A stretch of 64,000 nucleotides of DNA from Streptomyces cathayae (GCF_029760955.1 NZ_CP121682.1:1116001-1180000), one strand, 5' to 3'. Positions 16,212-26,413 are shown, numbered from the stretch's first letter. Notes: generated by a model from the sequence alone, not told the origin. Program-made: numbers and translations.

Positions 16212-18893
16212 GTGCGAAGAACCCGCGTCCTGACGGCCGTGCTCGCACTGGCGGCCGGCCTGCTCACGGGCGGCCCGCCCGCCCTGGCCGCCGACGCCCC
16301 GGAGCCGGCCACCACCCTCGCCGCCGACACCTACACCTGGAAGAACGCCCGCATCGACGGCGGCGGCTTCGTGCCGGGCATCGTCTTCAACCGCAGCGAG
16401 AAGAACCTGGCCTACGCCCGTACCGACATCGGCGGCGCCTACCGGTGGCAGGAGTCGACGAAGACCTGGACCCCGCTGCTGGACTCGGTCGGCTGGGACG
16501 ACTGGGGCCACACGGGCGTGGCCAGCATCGCCTCCGACTCCGCCGACCCCGACCGGGTGTACGCGGCGGTCGGCACGTACACCAACGACTGGGACCCGGG
16601 GAACGGCGCGGTGCTGCGCTCCACCGACCGGGGCGCGAGCTGGCGGAAGGCCGACCTGCCGTTCAAGCTGGGCGGGAACATGCCGGGCCGGGGCATGGGG
16701 GAACGCCTGGCGGTCGACCCCCACCGCAACAGCGTGCTGTACCTGGGCGCGCCCAGCGGGAAGGGGCTGTGGCGGTCGACGGACTCGGGGGCGAGCTGGT
16801 CGCAGGTGACGGCCTTCCCCAACCCGGGCACCTACGTGCAGGATCCGGGCGACACCTCCGGATACGCCAGTGACAACCAGGGCATCGTCTGGGTCACCTT
16901 CGACGAGTCCACGGGCACGCCGGGAAGCGCGACCAGGACGATCTACGTCGGGGTGGCCGACAAGGAGAACGCCGTCTACCGTTCGACGGACGCGGGCGCG
17001 ACCTGGCAGCGCCTCGCCGGCCAGCCGACGGGCCACCTGGCCCACAAGGGCGTCCTCGACGCCGAGAACGGTCACCTGTACCTGGCCTACAGCGACACCG
17101 GCGGCCCGTACGACGGCGGCAAGGGCCGCCTGTACCGGTACGCCACGGCGACCGGCGCCTGGACGGACATCAGCCCGGTGGCGGAGGCCGACACCTACTA
17201 CGGCTTCAGCGGGCTGACGGTGGACCGGCAGCGGCCGGGCACGGTCATGGCGACGGCGTACAGCTCCTGGTGGCCGGACACCCAGATCTTCCGCTCCACG
17301 GACAGCGGTGCGACCTGGACGCAGGCATGGGAGTACACCTCGTACCCGAACCGGGAGAACCGCTACACCATGGACGTCTCGTCCGTGCCGTGGCTGACCT
17401 GGGACGCCCACCCCTCACCGCCCGAACAGAGCCCGAAACTGGGGTGGATGACCGAGGCGCTGGAGATCGACCCGTTCGACTCGGACCGCATGATGTACGG
17501 GACGGGCGCGACGGTCTACGGCACGGAGAACCTCACGGACTGGGACGACGACGCCACGTTCACCGTCACGCCCATGGTGCGCGGGCTGGAGGAGACGGCG
17601 GTCAACGACCTCGCCTCTCCTCCCTCGGGCGCCCCGCTGCTCAGCGGGCTCCTCGACATCGGCGGCTTCCGGCACACGGACCTGACGAAGGTGCCGTCGA
17701 TGATGTTCACCCAGCCCGCCTTCACCGCCACCACCAGTCTGGACTTCGCCGAGGCCGGCCCGGACACGGTGGTCCGGGTGGGGAACCTGGACTCGGGCCC
17801 GCACATCGCGTTCTCGACCGACAACGGCGCCCACTGGTTCGCGGGCACGGACCCTTCGGGCGTCAGCGGCGGCGGCACGGTCGCGGCGGGCGCCGACGGC
17901 AGCCGCTTCGTGTGGAGCCCGCAGGGCGCCGGGGTGCACCACACCACCGGCTTCGGCACGTCGTGGTCGGCGTCGAGCGGCATCCCCGAGGGAGCGGTCG
18001 TCGAGTCCGACCGGGTGGACCCGAAGACGTTCTACGGCTTCACGTCCGGCAGGTTCTACGTCAGTACGGACGGCGGCGCCACCTTCACCGCCTCCCCCGC
18101 GACCGGACTGCCGAGCGGTGACAGCGTGCGGTTCAAGGCACTGCCGGGTGCGAAGGGCGACATCTGGCTGGCCGGCGGGGCGAGCGACGGTGCGTACGGG
18201 CTGTGGCACTCCACCGACGGCGGGCAGAGCTTCACCAGGCTGCCCGGTGTCGACGAGGCGGACACCGTCGGCTTCGGCAAGGCGGCCCCCGGCGCGTCGT
18301 ACCAGACCGTCTTCACCAGCGCGAAGATCGACGGCGTGCGCGGCATCTTCCGCTCGACGGACCAGGGGCGGAGCTGGACCCGCATCAACGACGACGCCCA
18401 CCAGTGGGGTTGGACGGGTGCGGCGATCACCGGCGACCCGCGGGTGTACGGCAGGGTGTACGTGGCGACCAACGGCCGCGGGATCGTGTACGGCGACACC
18501 TCGGACACCGGGGGCGGGGACGACGGCGGCTCAGGCACCGATCCCGGCCCGGATCCGGAGCCTGAGCCGACGGGTGCCTGCGTCGTGACCTACGAGATCA
18601 CCAACCAGTGGCCCGACGGTTTCCAGGCCCAGGTCCGGGTGACCAACACCGGGTCGAAGACCTGGAACGGCTGGTCGCTGAGCTGGTCGTTCACGGACGG
18701 CCAGCGGGTCTCCCAGCTCTGGAACGGGGCCCACACACAGTCCGGTTCGGCGGTGACGGTGCGCAACACCGACTGGAACGGCACCGTCGCGGCGGGTTCG
18801 TCGGTCGGCTTCGGCTTCACGGCGAGCCGTTCGGCGGCGAACCCGGACCCGGCCGCCTTCCACCTGGACGGGCGGGCCTGCACGGTGACGTGA
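16212..18893 (+). CDS. Secreted GH74 xyloglucanase with C-terminal CBM2
   Basis: 893-aa secreted glucanase of the two-propeller GH74 fold that cleaves xyloglucan and some beta-glucans. Signal peptide is residues 1-26 (VLTAVLALAAGLLTGGPPALA). The catalytic region (about 35-755) opens with the family's WKNARIDGGGFVPGI and AYARTDIGGAYRW and shows repeated sialidase-type Asp boxes (STDRGASW, STDSGASW, STDAGATW, STDQGRSW). An acidic DPGPDPEPEPT linker leads to CBM2 (about 790-893). GTG 16212 follows AGGAAGGAC; the longer open frame from 15699 overlaps GH48 and is rejected. No CebR box is visible in the 166-bp gap upstream. Confidence 0.94.
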   Translation: MRRTRVLTAVLALAAGLLTGGPPALAADAPEPATTLAADTYTWKNARIDGGGFVPGIVFNRSEKNLAYARTDIGGAYRWQESTKTWTPLLDSVGWDDWGHTGVASIASDSADPDRVYAAVGTYTNDWDPGNGAVLRSTDRGASWRKADLPFKLGGNMPGRGMGERLAVDPHRNSVLYLGAPSGKGLWRSTDSGASWSQVTAFPNPGTYVQDPGDTSGYASDNQGIVWVTFDESTGTPGSATRTIYVGVADKENAVYRSTDAGATWQRLAGQPTGHLAHKGVLDAENGHLYLAYSDTGGPYDGGKGRLYRYATATGAWTDISPVAEADTYYGFSGLTVDRQRPGTVMATAYSSWWPDTQIFRSTDSGATWTQAWEYTSYPNRENRYTMDVSSVPWLTWDAHPSPPEQSPKLGWMTEALEIDPFDSDRMMYGTGATVYGTENLTDWDDDATFTVTPMVRGLEETAVNDLASPPSGAPLLSGLLDIGGFRHTDLTKVPSMMFTQPAFTATTSLDFAEAGPDTVVRVGNLDSGPHIAFSTDNGAHWFAGTDPSGVSGGGTVAAGADGSRFVWSPQGAGVHHTTGFGTSWSASSGIPEGAVVESDRVDPKTFYGFTSGRFYVSTDGGATFTASPATGLPSGDSVRFKALPGAKGDIWLAGGASDGAYGLWHSTDGGQSFTRLPGVDEADTVGFGKAAPGASYQTVFTSAKIDGVRGIFRSTDQGRSWTRINDDAHQWGWTGAAITGDPRVYGRVYVATNGRGIVYGDTSDTGGGDDGGSGTDPGPDPEPEPTGACVVTYEITNQWPDGFQAQVRVTNTGSKTWNGWSLSWSFTDGQRVSQLWNGAHTQSGSAVTVRNTDWNGTVAAGSSVGFGFTASRSAANPDPAAFHLDGRACTVT

Positions 18894-18935
18894 TCCGGCG
18901 GGGAGGACGCCCACGGGGCACGTGCCGCGGTCCGC

Positions 18936-19196
18936 TGCGAGCTGGTCGAGTTCAACGGCGAGAACAACCACGTCCACCTGCTCGTGAACTTCCCGCCGAA
19001 GGTCGCCCTGTCCAAGCTGGTCAACAGCCTCAAGGGCGTCAGTTCCCGCAGGCTCCGCCAGGAGTATCCAGAACTGGTCCAGCACTACTGGCGCGCACAG
19101 CGCCTGTGGTCCGGCTCCTACTTCGCCGGGTCGGCCGGCGGGGCTCCGCTGTCAATCGTGAAGCAGTACATCGAGCAGCAGAACCGGCCCGTCTGA
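18936..19196 (+). pseudogene. tnpA: 5'-truncated IS200 transposase tnpA
   Basis: In-frame remnant encoding about the last 86 of 138 residues of the intact TnpA at 22072-22488, with the same protein sequence. The HUH motif and catalytic Tyr are kept, but the start codon and first 52 residues are lost, so it should be inactive in cis. Confidence 0.85.
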
Positions 19197-19304
19197 GCCC
19201 AGGTCGACAGTGCGGACCCATGCGCACAGCGCGGGTCAGAGCACTCCTCAGAATCGCTTCACCACCGGGCTGAAGCCCGATGCACTGCGATTAGAGCCGG
19301 TAGC
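18936..19304 (+). mobile_element. Remnant of an IS200/IS605 element (LE plus 3' two-thirds of tnpA)
   Basis: 369 bp that match the intact element at 21964-22332 in inverse orientation, with no mismatch seen where compared. It carries a 5'-truncated Y1 transposase frame (HUH pair in NNHVHLLVN, catalytic Tyr in VKQYIEQQ, stop at 19196) and the complete left end with the hairpin CGGGCT-GA-AGCCCG. The break at 18936 joins it to sequence just after GH74. At 19304 the left end abuts the 3' end of the XRE regulator gene. Confidence 0.9.
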
Positions 19305-20160
19305 GGTCCCGGGACTCCCGCAGCAGCTTCTGGGTGTGCTGGGTGGTGGCGGCCCGCGCCACCATGTGGTCCAGCACCTCCAGATGCGCCGAGACCTCCT
19401 TGCGGGAGTCCAGGTACAGGGCGCCGGTCAGGTACTCGGTGACCACCATGTCCGGCAGCTCCGGCTCGGCGAAACGGAACAGCGAGAACGGCGCGTACGT
19501 CCCCGGATGCGGGCCGTCGGCGAACTCGGCGACCTGGAGCGTGATCCGGTCCCGCTCGGACCACTCCAGCAGCTTGTCGAACTGATCGCGCATCACCCGG
19601 CCGTCCACGCTCACCGGCCGCCGCAGCACCGTCTCCTCGATGATCACCCACAGGTGGGGCGGGTCCGGCCGCTCCAGGAGCCGCTGCCGCTCCAGACGCA
19701 GCGACACATGCCGCTCGACCGCCTCCGGCCCCTGGTTCCCGATCGTCCCGGCCTCCAGGACGGCACGCGCGTAGTCCTCCGTCTGCAGCAGCCCCGGCAC
19801 GAAGTGCGGCTCGTAGGACCGGATGATGCGGGCGGCGCCCTCGAGACTCACATACAGGCTGAACCAGTCGGGCAGCACGTCGTGGAACCGCTGCCACCAG
19901 CCCGGACGGTTCGCGTCCTCCGCGAGCCCGATGAACGTGGCCGCCTCGCTCTGCCGCACCCCGTAGGCCGTCAGCAGGATCTGGACGTACGGGATCTTCA
20001 GCGCGACCTCGGCCGTCTCCATCCGCCGTACGGTCGCGGGTGCCACCCGCAGGACCCGGGCGGCCTCCTCACGGCTGAGGCCCGCCGTCTCCCGCAGTTC
20101 CTGCAGCCGCCTGCCGAGCACCACCTGGCCCACGGTGGGTGCGGCCCGCCGTTCACTCAC
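19291..20160 (-). CDS. XRE-family regulator with DUF5753 (Scr1 type), 3' end formed by IS left end
   Basis: 289-aa regulator. The XRE HTH (about residues 15-70, REEAARVLRVAPATVRRME) is followed by the DUF5753/Scr1 domain (about 95-275: YEPHFVPGLLQTEDYARAV, LPDMVVTEYLTGALYLD). These proteins are abundant in Streptomyces and usually sit beside a small DUF397 partner; none is present here. The start is GTG 20160 after GGGGAG. The last codons (CGC TAC CGG CTC TAA) run into the IS remnant, whose left end supplies the stop, so the native C-terminus has probably been clipped or replaced by a few residues. A 20-bp tandem repeat lies directly upstream. Confidence 0.88.
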   Translation of the reverse strand: MSERRAAPTVGQVVLGRRLQELRETAGLSREEAARVLRVAPATVRRMETAEVALKIPYVQILLTAYGVRQSEAATFIGLAEDANRPGWWQRFHDVLPDWFSLYVSLEGAARIIRSYEPHFVPGLLQTEDYARAVLEAGTIGNQGPEAVERHVSLRLERQRLLERPDPPHLWVIIEETVLRRPVSVDGRVMRDQFDKLLEWSERDRITLQVAEFADGPHPGTYAPFSLFRFAEPELPDMVVTEYLTGALYLDSRKEVSAHLEVLDHMVARAATTQHTQKLLRESRDRYRL

Positions 20161-20176
20161 GCCACGTCTCCCCAAC

Positions 20177-20216
20177 GCCCCCGGACACCGGTTCAGGCCC
20201 CCGGACATCGGTTCAG
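20177..20216 (-). repeat. 20-bp direct repeat upstream of the XRE regulator
   Basis: Two adjacent 20-bp copies (20177-20196 and 20197-20216) of GCCCCCGGACAYCGGTTCAG, differing at one base. They begin 17 nt before the GTG start of the regulator. The CCGG-ACA-CCGG core is semi-palindromic, so the pair could be an operator. Confidence 0.65.
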
Positions 20217-20417
20217 TCTGCCATGCCGGACCGACCCTCTCACGGGCCGCGGGCCGGCGCCCTCGTTCCCGGCGGTCCCGGTCCTCGGCCGGGAAGGCAC
20301 CGTACGGGGGAGCCGCACCGCCTTGACCAGGGTCTCACCGCTCCTCCTGTGGCACGCTGGGACAGAGCCCCGCCACCGCAGGAACCGGCCCGCAGGAGAC
20401 CGAAGAGGAGCGCGCCC

Positions 20418-20723
20418 ATGTCCGACGAACCGCTGTCGCCGCAGGAGATCGAGGAGCGGCTGGCCGACCTGCCGGGCTGGGCGCTCGACGGCGGCCGCCT
20501 CACCCGCTCCTACCGGCTCGGCTCCCACTTCGCGGCGACGGCGATGGTCGTCCACGTCGCCCGGGTACAGGAGGAGCTGAACCACCACTCCGACCTCACC
20601 CTCGGCTACAACACCGTGTCCCTCGCCGTCCAGACGCACAGCGCGGGCGGCGCCGTCACCGAGAAGGACCTCGAACTGGCGTGCAGAGTACGGGACTTGG
20701 CAACCGGTCACGATGCACACTGA
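20418..20723 (+). CDS. Pterin-4a-carbinolamine dehydratase
   Basis: 101-aa PCD/DCoH-fold enzyme that dehydrates 4a-hydroxytetrahydropterin to quinonoid dihydropterin, recycling the cofactor of aromatic amino acid hydroxylases. The family signatures GWALDGGRLTRSY, EELNHHSDLTLGYNTV and LELACRV are present. ATG 20418 follows GAAGAGGAG. It is followed after 5 nt by a methyltransferase gene. No aromatic amino acid hydroxylase is in the window. Confidence 0.95.
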   Translation: MSDEPLSPQEIEERLADLPGWALDGGRLTRSYRLGSHFAATAMVVHVARVQEELNHHSDLTLGYNTVSLAVQTHSAGGAVTEKDLELACRVRDLATGHDAH

Positions 20724-20728
20724 GGTGT

Positions 20729-21487
20729 GTGCTCGACTACGACGAGGAAGCGGAGCGGTACGACGCCTCACGCGGCGGTGAGCCCCGGGCCGCCGCGGCC
20801 GCGGCGGCGGTACTGGACCTGATACCGGCCGACGCGCGGGATCTGCTGGACACGGCCTGCGGCACCGGCATCGTGACCCGGCGCATCCCCGCCGCCCGGG
20901 ACGGCCTGCGCGTGACCGGTGTCGACCTCGCGCCGGCGATGGCCCGGAGGGCGGCGGCCCGGCTGCCCGGTGCCGTGGTCCGCGCCGACGGCCGCCGACT
21001 GCCGTTCGGCGACGCTCGGTTCGACGCCGTGGTCAGCGTGTGGCTGCTGCACCTGCTGTCCGGCCCGAAAAACGTACGGACCATCGTCGGCGAGTGCGCC
21101 AGGGTCCTGCGGCCCGGCGGGGTCTACGTCACCACCGTCGACAAGGGCGCCTCGCACAACGTGGGCAGCGACATCGACGCCGTCCTCGCCGCCCGCCCGC
21201 GCAGCCCGGTGCACGACGCCGCCGCACACGTGACGGCCCACGCCGCCGAACACGGCCTGGTCCCGGCCGGACAGGGCGTGTTCCGGGGCCACGGCCAGGG
21301 CCGCAGTCCCCGCCGTACCATCGCCGACCTGCGCCGCGGCTGGTTCGTCACCCTGCCTCCCGGCGATCCGCGCGCCGACGGCTTCGCCGCCGCCCTCGCC
21401 GCCCTCCCGGGCCAGGACCGCCCCCGCCCGGACCCGGTCTTCCGGCTACGGGCGTACCGGAAGCCGCCGGTGCCCGGGAACGGGTGA
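20729..21487 (+). CDS. Class I SAM-dependent methyltransferase
   Basis: 252-aa methyltransferase starting at GTG 20729, 5 nt after the dehydratase stop and probably cotranscribed with it. SAM motif I reads LLDTACGTGIVTRRI (about residues 45-58), motif II VTGVDLAPAM, and a motif-III-like ARVLRPGGVYVTTVDKG follows. The first residues (LDYDEEAERYDASRGG) are typical of Methyltransf_11-type small-molecule enzymes. The substrate is unknown. Confidence 0.87.
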   Translation: MLDYDEEAERYDASRGGEPRAAAAAAAVLDLIPADARDLLDTACGTGIVTRRIPAARDGLRVTGVDLAPAMARRAAARLPGAVVRADGRRLPFGDARFDAVVSVWLLHLLSGPKNVRTIVGECARVLRPGGVYVTTVDKGASHNVGSDIDAVLAARPRSPVHDAAAHVTAHAAEHGLVPAGQGVFRGHGQGRSPRRTIADLRRGWFVTLPPGDPRADGFAAALAALPGQDRPRPDPVFRLRAYRKPPVPGNG

Positions 21488-21574
21488 ACTCCCGTGCGGG
21501 GGGGGCGGCGACCCGGGCGGGGCCGGTGGTGACTGAGGGGCGAAACCCCTTCGTCCTTTCTGGAGGTCCGTCTC

Positions 21575-21977
21575 GTGCAGCATCCCCACAGGCAACGCGG
21601 ACGCCGGTTCGCCCTCCCCGCGGTCCTCACCGCCGCGGCCCTCGCCGCGGCCGGGCTCACCGGCCTCGGCACCGGCACCGCCGAGGCCGCCACTGCACGG
21701 CAGGTCAAGAGACTCGACCGAGGCGTCGTCAGCGTGTACAACGGCAGCGGAAACCTGGTCAGCCGGCGCCGGCCCGGCACCGTCCCGGACAACGTCTCCT
21801 TCACCGTCCACCGGGCCGGTACGAAGGTCAACTCCAGCCCGGTCACCGGCTCCACCACCTTCTTCCACTCCGGCGCCCCCTCCCACGCCGACTAACACCG
21901 TCCGCGCCGTCGCGAACGGCGTCGAGCAGGGCGACTCCGTGCACGCCGTCCAGTTCCGCGGCGGCTACCGGCTCTAA
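21575..21977 (+). pseudogene. Rhamnogalacturonan lyase (PL11), frameshifted and truncated by IS605
   Basis: N-terminal stub of a secreted PL11 rhamnogalacturonan I lyase. GTG 21575 after TGGAGG starts a signal peptide (FALPAVLTAAALAAAGLTGLG), followed by the hallmark start ATARQVKRLDRGVVSVYNGS, GNLVSRRR (usually GNLVSWRW), DNVSFTVHRAGT and HSGAPSHAD. One extra A near 21894 turns GAC-TAC-ACC into GAC-TAA, ending the frame at 106 aa. The next frame then resumes the family sequence (TVRAVANGVEQGDS ... FRGGYR) until the IS left end at about 21968, which adds CTC TAA. At least 500 residues of the usual 600-plus are gone. It is a relic of pectin degradation. Confidence 0.88.
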
Positions 21978-22071
21978 TCGCAGTGCATCGGGCTTCAGCC
22001 CGGTGGTGAAGCGATTCTGAGGAGTGCTCTGACCCGCGCTGTGCGCATGGGTCCGCACTGTCGACCTGGGC

Positions 22072-22488
22072 TCAGACGGGCCGGTTCTGCTGCTCGATGT
22101 ACTGCTTCACGATTGACAGCGGAGCCCCGCCGGCCGACCCGGCGAAGTAGGAGCCGGACCACAGGCGCTGTGCGCGCCAGTAGTGCTGGACCAGTTCTGG
22201 ATACTCCTGGCGGAGCCTGCGGGAACTGACGCCCTTGAGGCTGTTGACCAGCTTGGACAGGGCGACCTTCGGCGGGAAGTTCACGAGCAGGTGGACGTGG
22301 TTGTTCTCGCCGTTGAACTCGACCAGCTCGCATTCGAAGTCCTCGCAGACGGCCCGCATGATCTCCTCCATGCGCGTCAGGTGGGCGTCCTTGAAAACCT
22401 TGTGCCGGTACTTCGTCACGAAAACCAAGTGCACGTGAAGGACGAAAGTACAGTGTCTACCAGTACGGATGTTCTGATACACGGTCAT
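22072..22488 (-). CDS. tnpA: IS200/IS605 TnpA, Y1 transposase
   Basis: 138-aa HUH single-strand transposase that excises and inserts the element as a circular ssDNA intermediate. His64 and His66 in NNHVHLLVN form the HUH pair and Tyr130 in VKQYIEQQ is the nucleophile. Length and both motifs are intact, so it looks functional. Its ATG diverges from tnpB by 17-26 nt. It could act in trans on the truncated copy, but that copy lacks a right end. Confidence 0.95.
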   Translation of the reverse strand: MTVYQNIRTGRHCTFVLHVHLVFVTKYRHKVFKDAHLTRMEEIMRAVCEDFECELVEFNGENNHVHLLVNFPPKVALSKLVNSLKGVSSRRLRQEYPELVQHYWRAQRLWSGSYFAGSAGGAPLSIVKQYIEQQNRPV

Positions 22489-22514
22489 AACCCAACTTTA
22501 GTAGGGTGATCGGC

Positions 22515-23732
22515 ATGCAGCTTCGGTACAGCTTCCGCCTGTACCCGAACGGTCCTCAGCGCTCAGCGCTGGCCAGGGCGTTCGGGTGTGCGCGGGTGGT
22601 CTACAACGATGCGCTCCGCGCCCGTGAGACCGCCCGCGCCGCAGGCGAGGCGTTCTTGAAGACGGGGGACCTGTCCAAGCTGCTGATCACCGAAGCCAAA
22701 CTCACCGAAGAACGCGCGTGGCTCGGTGAGGTCTCCGCCGTCGTGCTCCAGCAGGCCCTGCGGGACCTGGACACCGCGTACCGGAACTTCTTCGACAGCC
22801 TCAGGGGCAAGCGCCCGCGTATGGGCGCGCCCCGCTTGAAGAGCCGCAGGGACAACCGGCAGGCTGTACGTTTCACTGCGAACGCCCGTTGGAAGATCAC
22901 CACCGGCGGGGACCTGTCCTTGCCGAAGGTCGGGGACGTGCGGGTGAAGTGGTCCCGCAGTCTTCCCTCGGTCCCCTCCACGGTGACCGTGGTCAAGGAC
23001 GCGGCCGGAAGGTACTTCGCGAGCTTCGTTGTGGAGACCGGGCCCGTCACGTCGGCCGAGAGCGATCAGGCCGTCGGCATCGACCTGGGGCTGGGGCACT
23101 TCGCCGTCCTGTCCGACGGCACGAAGATCGAAGCTCCTCGCTTCCTGCGCCGGGCCGAGAAGAAGCTCAAGCGCGCACAGCGGGCCCTCAGCCGCAAGGC
23201 GAAGGGCTCGAACAACCGGGACAAGGCCCGCATCAAGGTCGCCCGCGCTCACGCGCAGGTCGCCGACGCACGGCGCGAGTTCCACCACCAGCTCTCCACC
23301 CGGCTGATCCGCGAGAACCAAGCGGTCGCGGTGGAGGACCTGGCGGTGAAGGGACTCGCCCGTACACGCTTGGCCAAGTCCGTGCACGACGCCGGATGGT
23401 CCGCGTTCGTGACGATGCTGGAGTACAAGGCCGCGAAGTTCGGCCGCGGCTTCCACCGCATCGGACGGTTCGAGCCGACCTCCCAGGTCTGCTCGCAGTG
23501 CGGCGTCAAGGATGGCCCCAAGCCCCTCCATGTCCGCGTATGGGAATGCGGAGCTTGCGGGACCGTTCTGGATCGGGACATCAACGCGGCGGTCAACGTC
23601 GCCATGGCCGCCGGACTGGCGGTGTCAGCCTGTCGAGCGCAGATAAGACCGGTACTCGTGCCGGCACAGCGCGTTGAAGCAGGAACCCACCGAGACGGTC
23701 AGGCGACCGTGGTAGGAATCCCCGGCCCCTAG
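22515..23732 (+). CDS. tnpB: TnpB, RNA-guided RuvC nuclease of the IS605 element
   Basis: 405-aa TnpB from ATG 22515 (AGGG at 8 nt; GTG 22506 is an alternative adding three residues). The RuvC catalytic residues appear complete: Asp near 190 (GIDLGLGHFAVL), Glu near 274 (AVAVEDLAVKG) and Asp near 355 (LDRDINAAVNVA). The zinc finger has CSQCG and CGACG. The N-terminal part (RYSFRLYPNGPQ, RVVYNDAL) is typical. Known TnpB proteins use an RNA from the element's right end to cut TAM-adjacent DNA and keep the element in place. The gene runs into the right-end hairpin, as expected when the omega RNA overlaps the 3' end. Confidence 0.93.
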   Translation: MQLRYSFRLYPNGPQRSALARAFGCARVVYNDALRARETARAAGEAFLKTGDLSKLLITEAKLTEERAWLGEVSAVVLQQALRDLDTAYRNFFDSLRGKRPRMGAPRLKSRRDNRQAVRFTANARWKITTGGDLSLPKVGDVRVKWSRSLPSVPSTVTVVKDAAGRYFASFVVETGPVTSAESDQAVGIDLGLGHFAVLSDGTKIEAPRFLRRAEKKLKRAQRALSRKAKGSNNRDKARIKVARAHAQVADARREFHHQLSTRLIRENQAVAVEDLAVKGLARTRLAKSVHDAGWSAFVTMLEYKAAKFGRGFHRIGRFEPTSQVCSQCGVKDGPKPLHVRVWECGACGTVLDRDINAAVNVAMAAGLAVSACRAQIRPVLVPAQRVEAGTHRDGQATVVGIPGP

Positions 23733-23747
23733 GCCGGGGAGCGGAAG

Positions 23748-23767
<20 letters not shown>
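23600..23767 (+). ncRNA. Putative omega (right-end) RNA of TnpB with a dnaK-derived guide
   Basis: By analogy with characterised IS200/IS605 elements, the guide RNA spans the 3' part of tnpB and the right end and reads about 16 nt into flanking DNA. Here the scaffold would include the 23720-23739 hairpin, and the guide would start at about 23752 (ATGAGTACCGCCG region), antisense to the last codons of dnaK. Ends are estimates from family architecture, not from a recognised promoter or processing site. Confidence 0.35.
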
Positions 23768-25637
<1,870 letters not shown>

Positions 25638-25673
25638 CGTTGTCCCCTTCCGCCAGGGCACACCTCTTCGGAC

Positions 25674-25738
25674 CTCAAGGTATCCAGCACAAAACTTGAG
25701 CGGGCTGTTGTCAATAGTTTATGCGGGCTGTTTGTCAA
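25674..25738 (-). promoter_or_regulatory. dnaK upstream region: direct repeats carrying TTGACA, and an everted CTCAAG/CTTGAG pair
   Basis: On the minus strand TTGACAAACAGCCCGC (25738-25723) and TTGACAACAGCCCGC (25714-25700) form a direct repeat with 24-nt periodicity. Each starts with a perfect -35 hexamer. Between the repeats and the start lies CTTGAG (25695-25700) ... CTCAAG (25674-25679), the same half-sites as the HspR HAIR element but in everted order. A dual promoter or operator is likely. Confidence 0.45.
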
Positions 25739-25762
25739 CCGCTCGTTCGGACGGCCACACGG

Positions 25763-25792
25763 CGCAGGCCGCCCCGGCGGGGGCGGCCTGCG
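25763..25792 (-). terminator. Terminator of the osmC gene
   Basis: CGCAGGCCGCCCC (25763-25775) and GGGGCGGCCTGCG (25780-25792) form a 13-bp perfect stem with a 4-nt loop, 40 nt after the OsmC stop and just upstream of the dnaK promoter region. Confidence 0.8.
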
Positions 25793-25831
25793 GGTGTACT
25801 GCGGTGTGCTGCGGGGCGTGGAGACGACGGG

Positions 25832-26260
25832 TCAGGAGAGCTTCGCCGTCAGCGTGATCTCGGTGCCCTTCAGCGCCTGGCTGACCGGGCAGTTGACCTT
25901 GGCGTCCTCGGCCGCGGACTGGAAGGCGGCCTCGTCCAGGCCGGGGACGGTGGCCTCGACGGTGAGGTGGATCCCGGTGATGCCCTCGCCGGGCACGAAG
26001 GTGACGTCGGCGGAGGTCACCAGGCGGGTCGGCGGGTTACCGGCCTTGTCGAGGATGTTGGAGAAGGCCATCGAGTAGCAGCTGGAGTGCGCGGCGGCGA
26101 TCAGCTCCTCGGGGCTGGTCTTTCCGTTCGCCTCCTCCGCGCGCGACGCCCAGGTGACCGGCTGCTCACCGATGCTGCCGGAGGAGTCGAAGGTGACGAC
26201 CCCGCTGCCCTTGAAGAGGTTGCCTTCCCAAACGGTGTGTGCGGAGCGCGTGGCTGCCAT
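25832..26260 (-). CDS. OsmC-family organic hydroperoxide reductase
   Basis: 142-aa thiol peroxidase of the OsmC/Ohr family, which reduces organic hydroperoxides. The redox Cys pair is Cys61 (AHSSCYSMAFS) and Cys124 (KVNCPVSQAL); the family's N-terminal WEG and GKTSPEELIAAAHS are present. ATG 26260 follows AAGGATG. It is monocistronic with its own terminator and lies beside dnaK, which suits a stress-response role. Confidence 0.95.
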   Translation of the reverse strand: MAATRSAHTVWEGNLFKGSGVVTFDSSGSIGEQPVTWASRAEEANGKTSPEELIAAAHSSCYSMAFSNILDKAGNPPTRLVTSADVTFVPGEGITGIHLTVEATVPGLDEAAFQSAAEDAKVNCPVSQALKGTEITLTAKLS

Positions 26261-26413
26261 GACGCATCCTTTCGAAATGTCCGGCCGTGTGTCCGGTCCG
26301 TACTCTGTCCGGGGCCGCCCGGGTCACCGGGATTCCCGACCCCATCCGATCACACTACGGCCCGGCTCACCCGCAGGACCGGCTCCCCGGCCGGAAGGCC
26401 GGCCCGCCCGAGG

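Noticed and set aside
25674..25700. HspR HAIR element upstream of dnaK
   Set aside because: The half-sites are in everted order (CTCAAG-N15-CTTGAG) rather than CTTGAGT-N7-ACTCAAG, so I note it only as a resemblance.
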